A stretch of DNA of 64,000 nt from Macrolepiota albuminosa (lineage: Eukaryota > Basidiomycota > Agaricomycetes > Agaricales > Agaricaceae): contig JAMWFC010000113.1 of assembly GCA_027475525.1 (NCBI GenBank), positions 806,001 through 870,000 on the forward strand, written 5' to 3'. This document shows, in pieces, positions 34,346 through 47,380 of the stretch. Below the pieces are notes generated by a model. The model was given only the letters and a program-made list of their open reading frames with translations. It made no database searches and was not told the origin of the DNA. The translations under genes were made by a program, and so were the position numbers. Each line of letters starts with the position of its first letter. The stretch's first letter is position 1.

Positions 34346-34735
34346 GGGTGCCGGTGGAGTTGAGGGAGAGGAGCAAGATGGGGGACTTGTGCATGTGCAC
34401 AATGTTTGCAACAGTGAGAGAGCGGGTGGAGAAGAGGAGAACGTCGCTAGTAGAAGGCGGGCTGGCAGGGAGGACAGGGAGGGAAGTGGGGCGGGGTAGG
34501 CAAGGTACAGACCTTGGTGTTGACAATCTGGAGCTTGCGTGGACTCAACTCTGGCTGGTTGGCGGCACCCACAAGCGCAAGGAGCGATGTGCAGAAGAGC
34601 TTTTCGACGATACCACGCCCGCTGTTGTCTGGAGAACGTCAGCAGCACACTCGCAGCAGGCACGGACGCACTCATGGTGTATACACAGCCAAACGGGTCG
34701 CAGTTTGTGATGCTGTATCCCGTCTGTGTCCCCAC
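34346..34735 (-). pseudogene. ATG18: ATG18 (WIPI-type autophagy protein) fragment
   Basis: Minus-strand exons of the PROPPIN family, whose members bind phosphatidylinositol 3-phosphate in autophagy. The piece SITNCDPFGCVYTM is followed by a correctly spliced 46-bp intron and then [19 protein letters not shown] and [11 protein letters not shown], a typical ATG18 blade. Downstream another ATG18-like piece is readable (SDVLLFSTRSLTVANIV, then SPILLLSLNSTGTL). The segment that should lie between them, including the FRRG lipid-binding motif and more, is absent, so an internal deletion and truncation at both ends have occurred. The conserved splice sites point to DNA-level capture rather than retroposition. 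Confidence 0.75.
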
Positions 34736-36559
34736 AGAGATGCAGCTGCAGCACCGTCAGCACCGCCTTTCCTGTGCAGTGACCACATACAATAAATCCT
34801 GGTTAAAGTTGGCAAACAACATCAGTCCATGGGAAATTGCCCCTGATTACTGTCTTTGTATCAACAAACTCCCAAAGCTTAAATTTTGTTGTGATAGCAG
34901 GTCAAGACTAGCCCCCCAGTAATAAGGAGATATTCATTGGTGAAGCTAACCACCCTGACATGGAACCAATATTATGTTGGAACTAGAACAATCAATACTA
35001 TTCAGGTGCGACTGACCTATAATAAACACGTATGTGTTGATCCTCAGAGACATGTAATGTAACTGAGGATACTCCGTATGCTGTGGTCATATATTAGCAA
35101 GAGCTATGGCCATGGTGGCCCTGACCTCAGGGTTCATGGCACACACACACTTGCTCCATCACATCATCACATTGAATCCTAACACTCCTTGTGAACCAAG
35201 TCCCTCCTCCTCACATGGAATTGTGGTCTATGTAACTGCCTCCTAGGATTTGCCATCATTACAGGAATAAGGGGTCAGGGTAAAGCCTTTGTGAACATGT
35301 CTGCTATGTTATCTTTGGTGTTAATGCACTTAATAATGATCTTCCCTGTCTGAGCATGTTCATGTTGATGCAAAATGTAAGTTTTAATTTATTTTAAGTT
35401 GCTCAAGTGGAATTGAACAAAAAATATAAAATTCCAGTTCATGAGGTTCTGGGGGTTTTAGTTACATGCACACACACATTATAAAAGTGTTATAATTTTA
35501 ATTGATTTAATTGGAATGAAAACTAAATTATCACTCAAAATGGGCTCAAAAAGTATTATTACTTAAATGCCCAAAGACAATCTATTTGCATCAGGCCTAA
35601 GATGTCCACTCTCTTGGGACTCTGAGCCGTGGCAAGGTGATTGCTTGCTCAACTCCCCCAATGCTACCCTTCTCTTATACTCTTTCTTCTCATGCATGGA
35701 CCAGCATGTTTTTGCATGGTAACAATGCATCATCATGTTAGACACCCAGTTTATTGAGTTCCTGGGGCTAGGCACCAGTATTTGTGTTTCCCAGAGCTCG
35801 GCATGCATGGCATTCTCTTTTTCCCTGGCTAAACCTTTTTCTATTGTTCTGCCATCCTTTTCCTTCTTCTTCTGCCCTTCCTTTTCCTCCTCTCAGGTCT
35901 TCTTTGGGCACTTTGTCATTGCATTGCTTTGTGGCTGCAGTGGGCTGTTTTGTGGAGGAAGGTTGTGGTCAAAAATGCAATGTGTTTTTGGAAACAGAGT
36001 GATATCTTGATGGGCATGCTGATGCATGATGTTGGCTTTGATGGGGATTGGATCTTGGGATTTATGCTGAGGTCATGTCCCCGCTGAGCACTGCCACCTT
36101 TTGGCTATCACTGTTCTATCAAGCTTTGATTGTAACTTTCTTACCATGTGTTTTACTGCTCCTGTTGGCTGGTGGTTTGTCATTTCATAGGTCAGGGTTG
36201 GTTCTTTTGTGAGCTTGTCCTGAGTCTACAGTTTTCAACTTTTAACGCTTATAGTTTTCAGTGCATGTTTGGATTATATATGGACTTTTGTGCTCTTTTT
36301 GTCTGCCTCAAGTAAGGCAGATATATCAATGTATGAAGTGGTATTTACATGAAGTGTTTGATGTGAGTGTGCACAGTGGAGTCTTCAGATAGAGTTATTG
36401 CTGCCTTGTTGTTGCAGAATAGAGTAGTGGCTGCTGAGGTAAGGTTCCAACTGATTCTTTTCAAAAGCATACTAAGCCAACCTTGAGCCTTGAACACTCT
36501 CTGGCCCAGTTATGATGCCTGCATATCCTGGTTCTTTACTGGTGATGATGCCCAAAAGT
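34736..36559. other. Unassigned DNA, no gene recognised
   Basis: AT-rich and CpG-poor from about 34800. Some words of retroelement type are seen (35040-35300) but no domain. A pyrimidine-rich plus-strand frame at 35735-36010 is compositionally biased and not credible as a gene. Confidence 0.4.
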
Positions 36560-37480
36560 AGATCAGTAGCAGATACGGTTTACAGCTACTGACCTGTGTA
36601 ACAATGCATTGGGTGCGCTAAGATTGAGGGAGTCCCAGGCAGTTCCCAGAGAACAAGTCAGAAAAAGAGTTAAACAGCAGGATTTAGTGGAAGTCGGTAA
36701 CAATAGTTGGCAAGGAAATGTGGTAAGGAGGGTGTGCCAACGACAAAGTGCACCTAAAAGGGTAGGAAGATAAACATGGTTAAATGCGGCAAGAGGACAT
36801 GGAAAGAAAACTAGAGGCTTAGCAACAACTAAGCTGTGTGATGCCTGCCGTAAATGCAAGGCACATAGGTTTTATAAGCATAACTGCAGCAAGCAGGCTA
36901 AGAGTGTTCAGACAATTGACGACTATGAACTTAGTCAGCTCAAGAGAAATTCAAACCATAGAGTGAACTGAGGGGTGTAAAGTGGGGTACTCTGTTCTGT
37001 TTTTTTAACTATTGACAAGTGGTAAGTATTTATAGTAAGTTTGAAGTTTCCCGTCGCCAAGGCAGGGTGGAACGGTAAGAATGTAAGTAAATGCCATGAA
37101 TTAAACTAAATAAAACGAAATTATAAGCTAGCTGTCCGTTCTGACTGTCTCGAGACCGCCAAGCGCTATCATGCACCATGATGAAATGCCAGGCCGTTTG
37201 TCACAGGTGATTTTATTATTTGTAAGCACTGTCACCAGCTAGCCAGGCCACGTGCTGATTAATTGGTACTACCTGTCAAGATCTTACCAATGGTGTGATG
37301 ACTACTGTCATTCCGGCTGCTGCCGGCACTATCACTGATCACTCTTGATGGTTGCTGTGTGTGTCCATTGGAAATGGCCTAGAAAGGATAAATCATGTGC
37401 ACCAAGTTTGGCACAAGTGCAGCAAGGTGTTCAGAACTGATGCCGAGCCTGCCATTGATACACCTAGCCTGCGTGAGGTC
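36560..37480. repeat. Dispersed repeat copy B, downstream of NWD2
   Basis: Counterpart of 25580-26590. This copy keeps more CG dinucleotides (for example TTCCCGTCGCCAAGGCAGGG and CTCGAGACCGCC where copy A has TG/CA), so copy A may have decayed further by cytosine deamination. Confidence 0.65.
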
Positions 37481-38157
37481 CTATCAGTGGGCATTGCACC
37501 TACTATCTATAGTGACTGTAAGAACAGAGTTACTCATCAATCTCTTGTTTGAAATTTGCATGATATGGCTGTGCACAAAGCTCAAGAAGCCGGTAGAGCT
37601 CTGTCAAAAAACTTTGCAACTGATATTGAATACTAGACAATAGATCCTGGCTGGCAGATCTAAAAAAATGTAACAAAGTTATAGTTTTGTGAAAGCTTAA
37701 GATTCACACTGCACAGAATCAGACTTATCAAGCAGCACATATGTAAGTATTTATAATAATTATTAATAAAATTATATTATAATAAATATAATATAATTTT
37801 GCTACTACTACTAACTAAGAGCTAGGTGGCTGTGGCCACATTGCTATGCTACATATTATCTATTGCTATTTTCTGTAAAGAGCTTTATTTACAAATAATA
37901 TTCTTCAACAAGCTTATTTTTAATTGTGAGTTTATTATCTGCTTTTAGTGATCTTTCATCCTAGTTGTTAGTAAGCACTTATGCTGCACTACATACTTGT
38001 AACCTTGTTTGACTCTTACATATATTAGATATTACCTTTATAATATTTACAATTGATGGAACATATATATAGATAACATTTCTTTTAAATAAGCAAGCTG
38101 AAATATATATTGTGCATATATCAAATTGCAATGTTACAATAAAATGATTTGTATAGT
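37481..38157. other. AT-rich 3' flank of NWD2, no gene
   Basis: AT-rich, with a TAATAAAATTATATTATAAT-type tract near 37765. Probably the 3' flank of the minus-strand NACHT-WD40 gene. Confidence 0.4.
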
Positions 38158-41100
38158 TTAATGATTGTAGCACTGTGACCATTTCTTTCCAAAGATACAA
38201 CATGAGAAATTAATATACAAAGAGCTAGTTGATGAGATAATAAGAGTATTTAAAGGATGGTATACTATATTAAAAACAGCTGTAGGAACACACATTAAAT
38301 AATAGTAAGTAGGGAGTAAGAAAATCCAGCTCTGGAAAATAGACAAAGATGTATGGGTAAATACACTATTATTGTTATTCCACATGTTTGGAAAGTTGTC
38401 ATCTGAGCTAGAAACAATGCTTTTGCCATCAGGTGAAAATGCAACAGATGTGATCCAATTAGTATGACTATTCAACTCCTGCATTTGTCTACCATTATAT
38501 GTATTCCATACTCTTACAGAGAGATCATCTGAGTCAGAGACAATACTTTTATCAACAGATGTTATTTTTTGAGTGTGACCATCCAACCTTTCAAGCTGTA
38601 CACTACTAGAGGCATTCCATACTCTTACAGACTGGTCATCTGAGCCAGAGACAATGCTTTTGCCATCAGAAGAAAATGCAACAGATCTAACCCAGTCAGA
38701 ATGGCCATTCAACTGCTGCAGCTGTGCACCACTGGAAGCATCCCACACTCTTACAGATTTGTCACCTGAACCAGAAACAATGCTTTTTCCATCAGGTGAA
38801 AATGCAACAGATGTGACCCAATTAGTATGACCATCCAACTCCTGCATCTGTGTACCATTAGAAGCATTCCACACTCTTACAGACTTGTCAATTGAGCCAG
38901 AAATAATACTTTTTCCATCAGGTGAAAATGCAACAGATGTGACCCAATTAGTATGACCATCCAACTCCTGCATCTGTGTACCATTAGAAGCATTCCACAC
39001 TCTTACAGACTTGTCAATTGAGCCAGAAATAATACTTTTCCCATCAGGTGAAAATGCAACAGATGTAATACAATGAGTATGACCATTCAACTCCTGGAGC
39101 TGTACACCACTAGAGGTATCCCACACTTTTATAGACAGGTCACCTGAGCCAGAGACAATGTTTTTGCTATCAGGTGAAAATGCAGTAGATGTAACCCAAT
39201 CAGTGTGACTATTCATCTTTTGCACTTGTACACCACTGGAGACATTCCACACTCTTACAGACTTGTCACTTGAGCCAGAAACAATACATCTGCCATCAGC
39301 TGAAAATGCAACAGATGTTACTTTGTGAGTGTGACCATTCAACTCTTGGAGCTGTGCACCACTAAAAGCATTCCATACTCTTACAGACTTATCATTTGAG
39401 CCAAAAACAATACTTTTTCCATCAGGTGAAAATGCAACAGATGTAACACTGTAAGTATGACCATTCAATTCCTGCATTTGTGCATTATTAAAGGCATCCC
39501 ACACTCTTATAGACTTGTCACCTGAGCCAGAAACAATACTTTTACCATCAGGTGAAAATGCAACAGAATCAACCCAATTAGTATGACCATTCAATTCTTG
39601 GAGCTGTGTACCACTAGAAGCATCCCAAATTCTTACAGACTTATCAATTGAGCCAGAAACAATGTTTCTACCATCAGATGAAAATGCAACAGATGTGACC
39701 CATTCAGTATGACCATTCAACTTCTTCAGCTGTGTACCACTAGAAGCATCCCACACTCTTACAGACTGGTCACCTGAGCCAGAGACAATGCTTTTGCTAT
39801 CAGGTGAAAATGCAACAGATGTAACTCTATCAGTATGACCATTCAACTCCTGCATCTGTGCACCACTAGAGGCATCCCACACTTTTACAGACTTGTCATT
39901 TGAGCCAGAGACAATGCTTTTGCCATCAGATGAAAATGCAACAGATGTTATCTTGTGAGTATGACCATTTAACTCTTGGAGCTGTGCACCACTAGAAACA
40001 TTCCACACTCTTACAGACCTATCACTTGAGCTAGAAACAATGCTTTTTCCACTAGGTGAAAATGCAACAGATGTGACACTATAAGTATGCCCTTTCAACT
40101 CTTGCAGCTGTGCACCACTGAAGACATCCCATACTCTTATAGACCTATCATCTGATCCAGAGACAATGCTATTGCCATCAGGTGAAAATGCAACAGATGA
40201 AACCCATTTAGTATGACCATTGAACTTTTTTAGCTGTGCACCACTGGAGGCATCCCACACTCTTACAGATTCATCATCTGAGCCAGAGACAATGCTTTTG
40301 CCATCAGGTGAAAATGCAACACAATTCACTGAATTCATCTCCCATATATGAACTTTTGACAGAGTAATTCTTTTATCACCTGTAACAGATGGAATTCCAG
40401 GAAACCTTTTTTTCCATTTTTGTGATATTATGCTATTGACTGGCCATGCTGCTAATGCTGACATGTATAGATGTGGTGTTGACAAAGCTGCTGGACTTGC
40501 AGCAAAGTAAGCAGCAAAGTTGGCTGTTTCATTGATATCTTGTTCAAGTGATAAGTTATAATTTTTATTTTGCTTTTATGCATTTAGTTGTGAACAGAGC
40601 TTATATTACAGTTATTTACCTTTTTTATAGTATTACAGACTTGTTGAAGCATCAAATGACATAGTTTAGATAACTTGAGTAGATTCATTGCTTCTATCCA
40701 GAAAAGAACTTGAATATTGAGAAAGCTTACTATTTGTAACTGAAGATTTTGGTATTTGTTAGTTTCAGCCTTAATAAAATGTCCAGCCCAGTGTTTACAA
40801 GCATATTGAAGCACTTCTGAAATTTTTTCTCTGATACAAATATCCAGGTTGATAACTTCTGAATCCAACAGAAATGATGAAGGCATGCTACATATATCAA
40901 AGTGGAGATCTTTCATTATAATATTTAAACAACAAGAAGCAAGAAGTGTATGATGAGATGTTGCATTACAAGACATATATTTCACATAATTTGAAGATAT
41001 ATATGAAGATTTTAGAATAATTTTAGATGCTTGTGTATGATCTAAAATAAAATCTGGAAAGGAAGCATGATACCAAAAAATATGACCTTCTTTTTCATAA

Positions 41101-43773
41101 AGAACAGCATGAAGCTTTTTAACAATATCATCAGCTTGCTGCTTTAAAATTTTCATATTTTGAGAAATAAATTTAGAATGAAGTTTTGCAGCAATAAAAG
41201 TTAATATACGATCTTCTGCACAAAGAATAGTGTGCAGAATTTCTAAGCGATCAGCAATAAAGATTTCTTCACTTTTACTAAATGCATCAGACAATATTTG
41301 GCAATATAAGTTGTTGATTAATATTGTTGCACTAGGAAGATATGAGGATTGTGTATCAATTGTAAAGTCAAGCAGCCTTCTTATTAAAATTTGCTGCTCT
41401 TCTGAAGTTCCTGATAATATGTACTTTACAGCTGTTGAAGCATAAATGAACAAACAGTTTGCTTTGTCTCCAAGCTCTCGAAGTTCTGGCTTATTCACAA
41501 ACTCTGGAAGTTTTGCATTCAAATATATCATAATATCCATATCAGCATCTTCATGAGAAATATTTTGAAGATAACAAACTGAATCAGATGAAAATGACTT
41601 GCACAATTCTGCAATATTAGGATCTGGTCAACTTGTAACAAGAAACTTAAGACCATTTAAACAATTTTTTTTAATAGTAACAAGCAATTCCTTGAGAAAT
41701 TCTGATCCTCCTTTGTTTTCAATTTCATCTAAAGCATCAATCACAATGAGATATGGTGGCAGACTAAAAGAATGATTAGTTATAGCTTCCTTCCAAGGAT
41801 CTACTAATAGATTTTGCATTTGTTTCTTTAAATCCTTGTTAACTGAATCTTTGTCTGCTCTCTGAAAAAACTTAGCAAAAAGCTGTGAATGACGAGCAAG
41901 CTGATAAACAATAGTAGGAATAATATTTTTTTGGCTTCGTATATCTTCAAATTGTCGAGAGCAAAAAAAACTAGCCTGCAAAGTTTGCAACACATTATTG
42001 CCCTCTTCAAAGTCTTGAGCTATAGTATAGGCAATTGTTGATTTTCCTGATCCTGCATGACCAGTCAGCCAAAAAACTTGTGTACTATTATCTGATGCAT
42101 TTTGAGCCCAATTGCTAATTTTTTTAAAAATTTCAACACGTGTTCCTGGTGTGCATGGTTGACGGGACAATGTTTGCACATCATCAGGATTAGCATCATA
42201 TATAGCTCTGTAAGCATGGGGCCAGCTATACAATTGCAATTGCTAAAGCTCAAATAAATATATATTATATCAAAGTACTTTTTAATAACTTACTTCAAGT
42301 AGTTTTTGTGAGTCCCAAACATTTTTATCAATTTTCAACATTGATATTGACTATAAAAAGCATGTTAATACTATAGCAAAGTAGTGTATAAATATCCATG
42401 CCTGAAAAATATTTGTTTGATAATTGATATAATTGACAATATGATTTATTTTCAACTTATTCTCTTCATTGTTCATAACTTTGCTAATATGAGACTTATT
42501 TGACATTTCCATAAGTTCTTCAAATTTATCATTCAATATTCTGTAATATATATCAACATAACAAAAATAGCAACAACATTAAACCTACTTTACAAAGCCT
42601 TTTATAACATTTTTCAAGTCTGTATTTTCATCATTGATATTTGTTATAGCATTAAGAAAGTCTCTGATTCTTGCAAGCTGAATATCAAGCTCATCATTAT
42701 TGTTAGAAACAGCCTATAACTACTTTTAATATATATCACAAAAACCACAAACAAACTCACATTTATCAGATCCATAAAAGCAGTAAAAGAGGCAAAAGGA
42801 ACTTGAAGTGGGATTCCAGATAATGATTTGTCAATTTTCTTAAGTAAGAGCTCAATTCCATTCAGAGCTGTGTGAAGTCCATCCTTTATCATAGTGTTTA
42901 AACTATGATCTCCAGCAGATAATGCCTGAGATATGATCAACCCACTAATGTGGCTTTCTCCTTAAAAAAATCATTAGTACCACTGCAACATGTATACAAA
43001 TGTGGTGAAAATGTACCATACCTAATTCATTGGTGGAAGAAGCATCAATCCAAGAGTTCATGTCAACTATAATTTCCTCAGTCAGTGTTTAAGATTGGTA
43101 AATCAGCTTAATAGAATTACCTGATGTCACATGTCCTTCTCCAACTGATAAAGCATCATTGTATGGACCCATATTAGGAGAAGCTTGAATTGTAAGATAA
43201 TTGTTCAGATTCTTTGCAGTATGAATGATCATCAATAACTGACTGGTACTTGTCCCTGGAGAAGCTTGCATAATGACTTCAAAACTGGCTCCTTTCATTC
43301 TCATCAGTTTTCATGAAGAGATAAGGCAGATTTCATACTCACTGTTTCCTTGTACTGTAGACCCAGGTGTGTCAACAGGGATTAAAGATGAATCTTTACT
43401 GGTTGTCTCTATTGAAGTCCGTTTAGGCACACAAAGATAGATGAAATGGGACTTGACACTCACTAAATCCAGTGTCGTCACTGTTCGTTGGCGACGCAGC
43501 CAATGGAGGCGTGGCGGCAGAAACTTGGGTGCACACCGAGACACCTGGGCAGCGATGGTGGCTGATATTCCCACCCATATCCATCGGGCCCGACCATAAT
43601 GAAGGTCGATTCGGAGGGCTATTTTCAGGCAGACGACAGCCATTATCTGCCACGAGAGAAACACTCGAGGCACTGAATTGGGTATCTGAAGTACGACATC
43701 TGAACATTGAGCGAAACACTTGACTGAATCGTTTCCCCCTTGAAGAGGGCTTGTCATTCTGAGGAGTAGACAT
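38158..43773 (-). CDS. NACHT-WD40 NLR-like protein, copy 2 (NWD2), with in-frame stop
   Basis: Paralogue of NWD1 on the same strand. The start chosen is ATG at 43773 (MSTPQNDKPSSRGK); the leader is longer than in copy 1 before the first intron. Helical N-terminal exons (SLSGIPLQVPFASFTAFMDL) precede the NACHT exon (42242-40620), which has Walker A GHAGSGKST and Walker B YLIVIDALDEI. The last exon (40572-38158) begins after a 47-bp intron and carries 16 WD units and the same hydrophobic tail (FNIVYHPLNTLIISS). A TGA at 41628-41630 replaces the CGA arginine codon of the sensor motif VTSRPD, so translation would end within the NACHT domain; the frame is otherwise open and conserved on both sides. 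It could be a recent null allele, a base error, or a gene yielding a truncated NACHT-only product. Family members act in heterokaryon incompatibility and possibly defence. Confidence 0.87.
38370..40335 (-). repeat. WD40 repeat array of NWD2 (16 units)
   Basis: Sixteen units with the core VTSVAFSPDGKSIVSGS; copy 1 has SAS instead of SGS, so each gene has homogenised its own array. Units 11 and 12 are identical in protein and differ at one base over 126 bp. Unit 15 has lost five residues in frame (ITSVDKSIVSDSDD). This is the pattern of unit duplication and concerted evolution known for HNWD genes. Confidence 0.88.
40620..42242 (-). other. NACHT NTPase domain region of NWD2
   Basis: Single exon beginning LQLYSWPHAYRAIYDANPDD. 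P-loop at about 42060, DALDEI near 41730, and the stop at 41628-41630. The region past the stop (CKSFSSDSVCYLQN onwards) remains highly similar to copy 1, which suggests the stop is recent. Confidence 0.85.
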
Positions 43774-44370
43774 AGTCAATGAGTAATAGAGCGATAAGGT
43801 GCAAGGAAAGATAGACAACAGTATAATGCGGTTGCCACGAGTACACAACAGTGGAGCTATGTTTGTGCATAAGCTAGGTATGTTAAGACTTTCTCAATCA
43901 CAAGTGGATAGCCTTGGGCCAAGTGACCTCTATGCACACATGAAGTTACCAGATCGAGCTTGTCATTCTCACAACAAACAAGGATCCAATAGTACTCCGT
44001 TTCCGTGACCTCACTTCATATCATCAATGCTACAGATCTCATTTCCTCCTAATTATCAAGCCGGTCATACAACCAATATCGCGAAAAATAGTCCCAATCT
44101 ACTGTGCAGATCAAGCGCCAAGCAAACATACTTGAGTTGTTAACTGATGAAGCTGAGCCTCAGGTAGAGACTCGAATTTCGTTCTGGCGCTGACTACAGC
44201 GGACGTCGCCTGTTGCCCCATCTTGATGAAGCCACGCACCACGAGAGTGAGCCCTGAGCCTTGCCTTTTTCTGCTGGGCTCACTACACGTAGCGATTCAA
44301 GTCCTTGAAACTATCACCTACCCTAACGTCATCCTCAACGAGCGCCTCGATCTCTCTTCCCTTAGACCAA
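43774..44370 (-). promoter_or_regulatory. NWD2 upstream region, conserved with NWD1
   Basis: Colinear with 32081-32770 but keeping more CG dinucleotides. The conserved block nearest the start codon (CAATGAGTAATAGAGC) lies within 30 bp of the ATG in both copies and may hold the core promoter or 5' UTR. Confidence 0.5.
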
Positions 44371-44467
44371 CAATATTTCTCAGTAGCTCTCCATCTACTC
44401 ACCTGTAGCATATAACATGGGGCGCGTGAGTGTATTGCTCAAGGGGTTCTGGTTCTGGTTCTGGGTT

Positions 44468-44773
44468 GTGCGAGGTTCTGATGATGAGCCAGAGAACATT
44501 GCGTGCCGTGGTTTTACCCTTTCAAACAAAGGCATGAATGAAGAGTCCCAGAGAAAAAAACTAGTACGCACCTGATAATACGTGTTATATGCGCCGCGGC
44601 ACAGCTGCATGATGCGCAGGACGTGCGCGAGGGCGGTGGCGGGATCGAGCGTGGAAGGGTAGAGGTCAGCGAGGAGGCTCGCGTTGGGTGTTTGGCCTGT
44701 ATATATGAGCTGGTAAATGAGGAGCGGTGAACAGCGATCTGGGTCGGCAGCGGTCTCTCAGCCGGAGACTGTC
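44468..44773 (-). pseudogene. Exon fragment of an unidentified gene, better preserved copy
   Basis: On the minus strand two exons are readable around a GTGCGT...TTTGAAAG intron: the first ends MQLCRGAYNTYYQ and the second contains TTARNVLWLIIRTSHN and ends before a GTGAGT donor at about 44400. No start or stop is present, so it is a truncated piece of a larger gene. The same piece occurs in opposite orientation at 33868-34245. I do not recognise the family. Confidence 0.55.
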
Positions 44774-44954
44774 TTTGCGAATCTGCTTATGTGTCACTGT
44801 GCTGGGGCCGAGGCCTAGGAACTATCATAACACTGCACATCAGAAAAAACTTATATTGAAGTTAATGATACAACATGGAGTGATACAAACAGGTGATGGA
44901 TTATAGAGCACCATATCACAATGATTTTGGACAAGTATTAGCAATGTGATGCGC

Positions 44955-46628
<1,674 letters not shown>

Positions 46629-47332
46629 TGTATGTAGTTGGTTTGTCTCTGCGAGGATAAGGTATATAATTGCTTATCTCACCTTCACAAATTTTTTCGA
46701 TCAGCCGTAGATCGGCGCCGACCTCTTCCCTGCCTGGCCGAGACGTCCTAGTCGTCACTTGCCTCGTCACTAAGTCTTTGTCTGTTTTTAATCTTTGGGA
46801 CGTGCTACACTGTCTATCCAAGCACATTGCTTCTGTTCAGGGCTCAGCTCAGCGCCACCCTTCAAGTCCGCTCCTCTCCTGACTATTGCTGTGACCAGTA
46901 CGTCTCGTCTCTGCTGCTGGTTCTCTACTGCGTGTTATCCATACATGACCGAAGGAAGTCACAAATGAACAAATACTGCTGTCTTTAGCTGCTGCATCAA
47001 GTCTCCAGAAGTGTTTGCCTCTGCCTGTATCAGGATGGTTAAAGTTGAACCAAAGCTATATGCTGTTGGGAGACACTCCATTTAGCCGCGTGGCTTAGAG
47101 GAATGTCTCCCGGTGACCTATCAAATCGAGGTACGTAACTTTTTTAGCTGGTACACATTATAATTCATACAGCATAGCAAAGAGCATGGATCCAGTACAG
47201 TAACGTCCACACCTCGTACAGCATAAAAAAGGGCAGGGATCCAATACAGTAACGTCTACACCTCGTAGGCCCTCTGCAACTCCCACACCAAGTAAAGAAA
47301 GTCAAAAGGGCAGGGATCCAATACAGTAACGT
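46629..47332. other. Intergenic, no gene recognised
   Basis: Presumed promoter region of the minus-strand glutamate dehydrogenase gene plus the 3' flank of the next gene. A pyrimidine-rich tract lies upstream of the GDH start (46855-46890). A tRNA-like word near 47085 was examined and rejected. Confidence 0.5.
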
Positions 47333-47380
47333 CTACACCTCGTAGGCCCTCTGCAACTCCCACACCAAGTAAAGAAAGTC
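47227..47380. repeat. 77-bp perfect tandem duplication #15
   Basis: Copies 47227-47303 and 47304-47380. The unit contains the last codons and stop of the toxin-like gene at 47333-48507, so a second copy of that end lies beyond the stop. Confidence 0.97.

Noticed and set aside
34139..34735. 198-residue minus-strand protein
   Set aside because: The frame is a composite read-through of ATG18 exon, intron and toxin-like fragment in the wrong frame; the spliced ATG18 reading explains the sequence better.
35735..36010. Plus-strand open frame rich in Phe, Ser and Leu
   Set aside because: It follows a CTTTTCC-type pyrimidine-rich tract and has no motif; composition alone explains it.
27323..44370. 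CRISPR-like array, because of regularly spaced similar units
   Set aside because: The 126-bp units are WD40 coding repeats in an open frame, not direct repeats with unique spacers, and the organism is eukaryotic.
47080..47145. tRNA-like words (GTGGCTTAGAGG and CAAATCGAGG)
   Set aside because: The B box is poor, the acceptor stem does not pair and the anticodon arm cannot be drawn.
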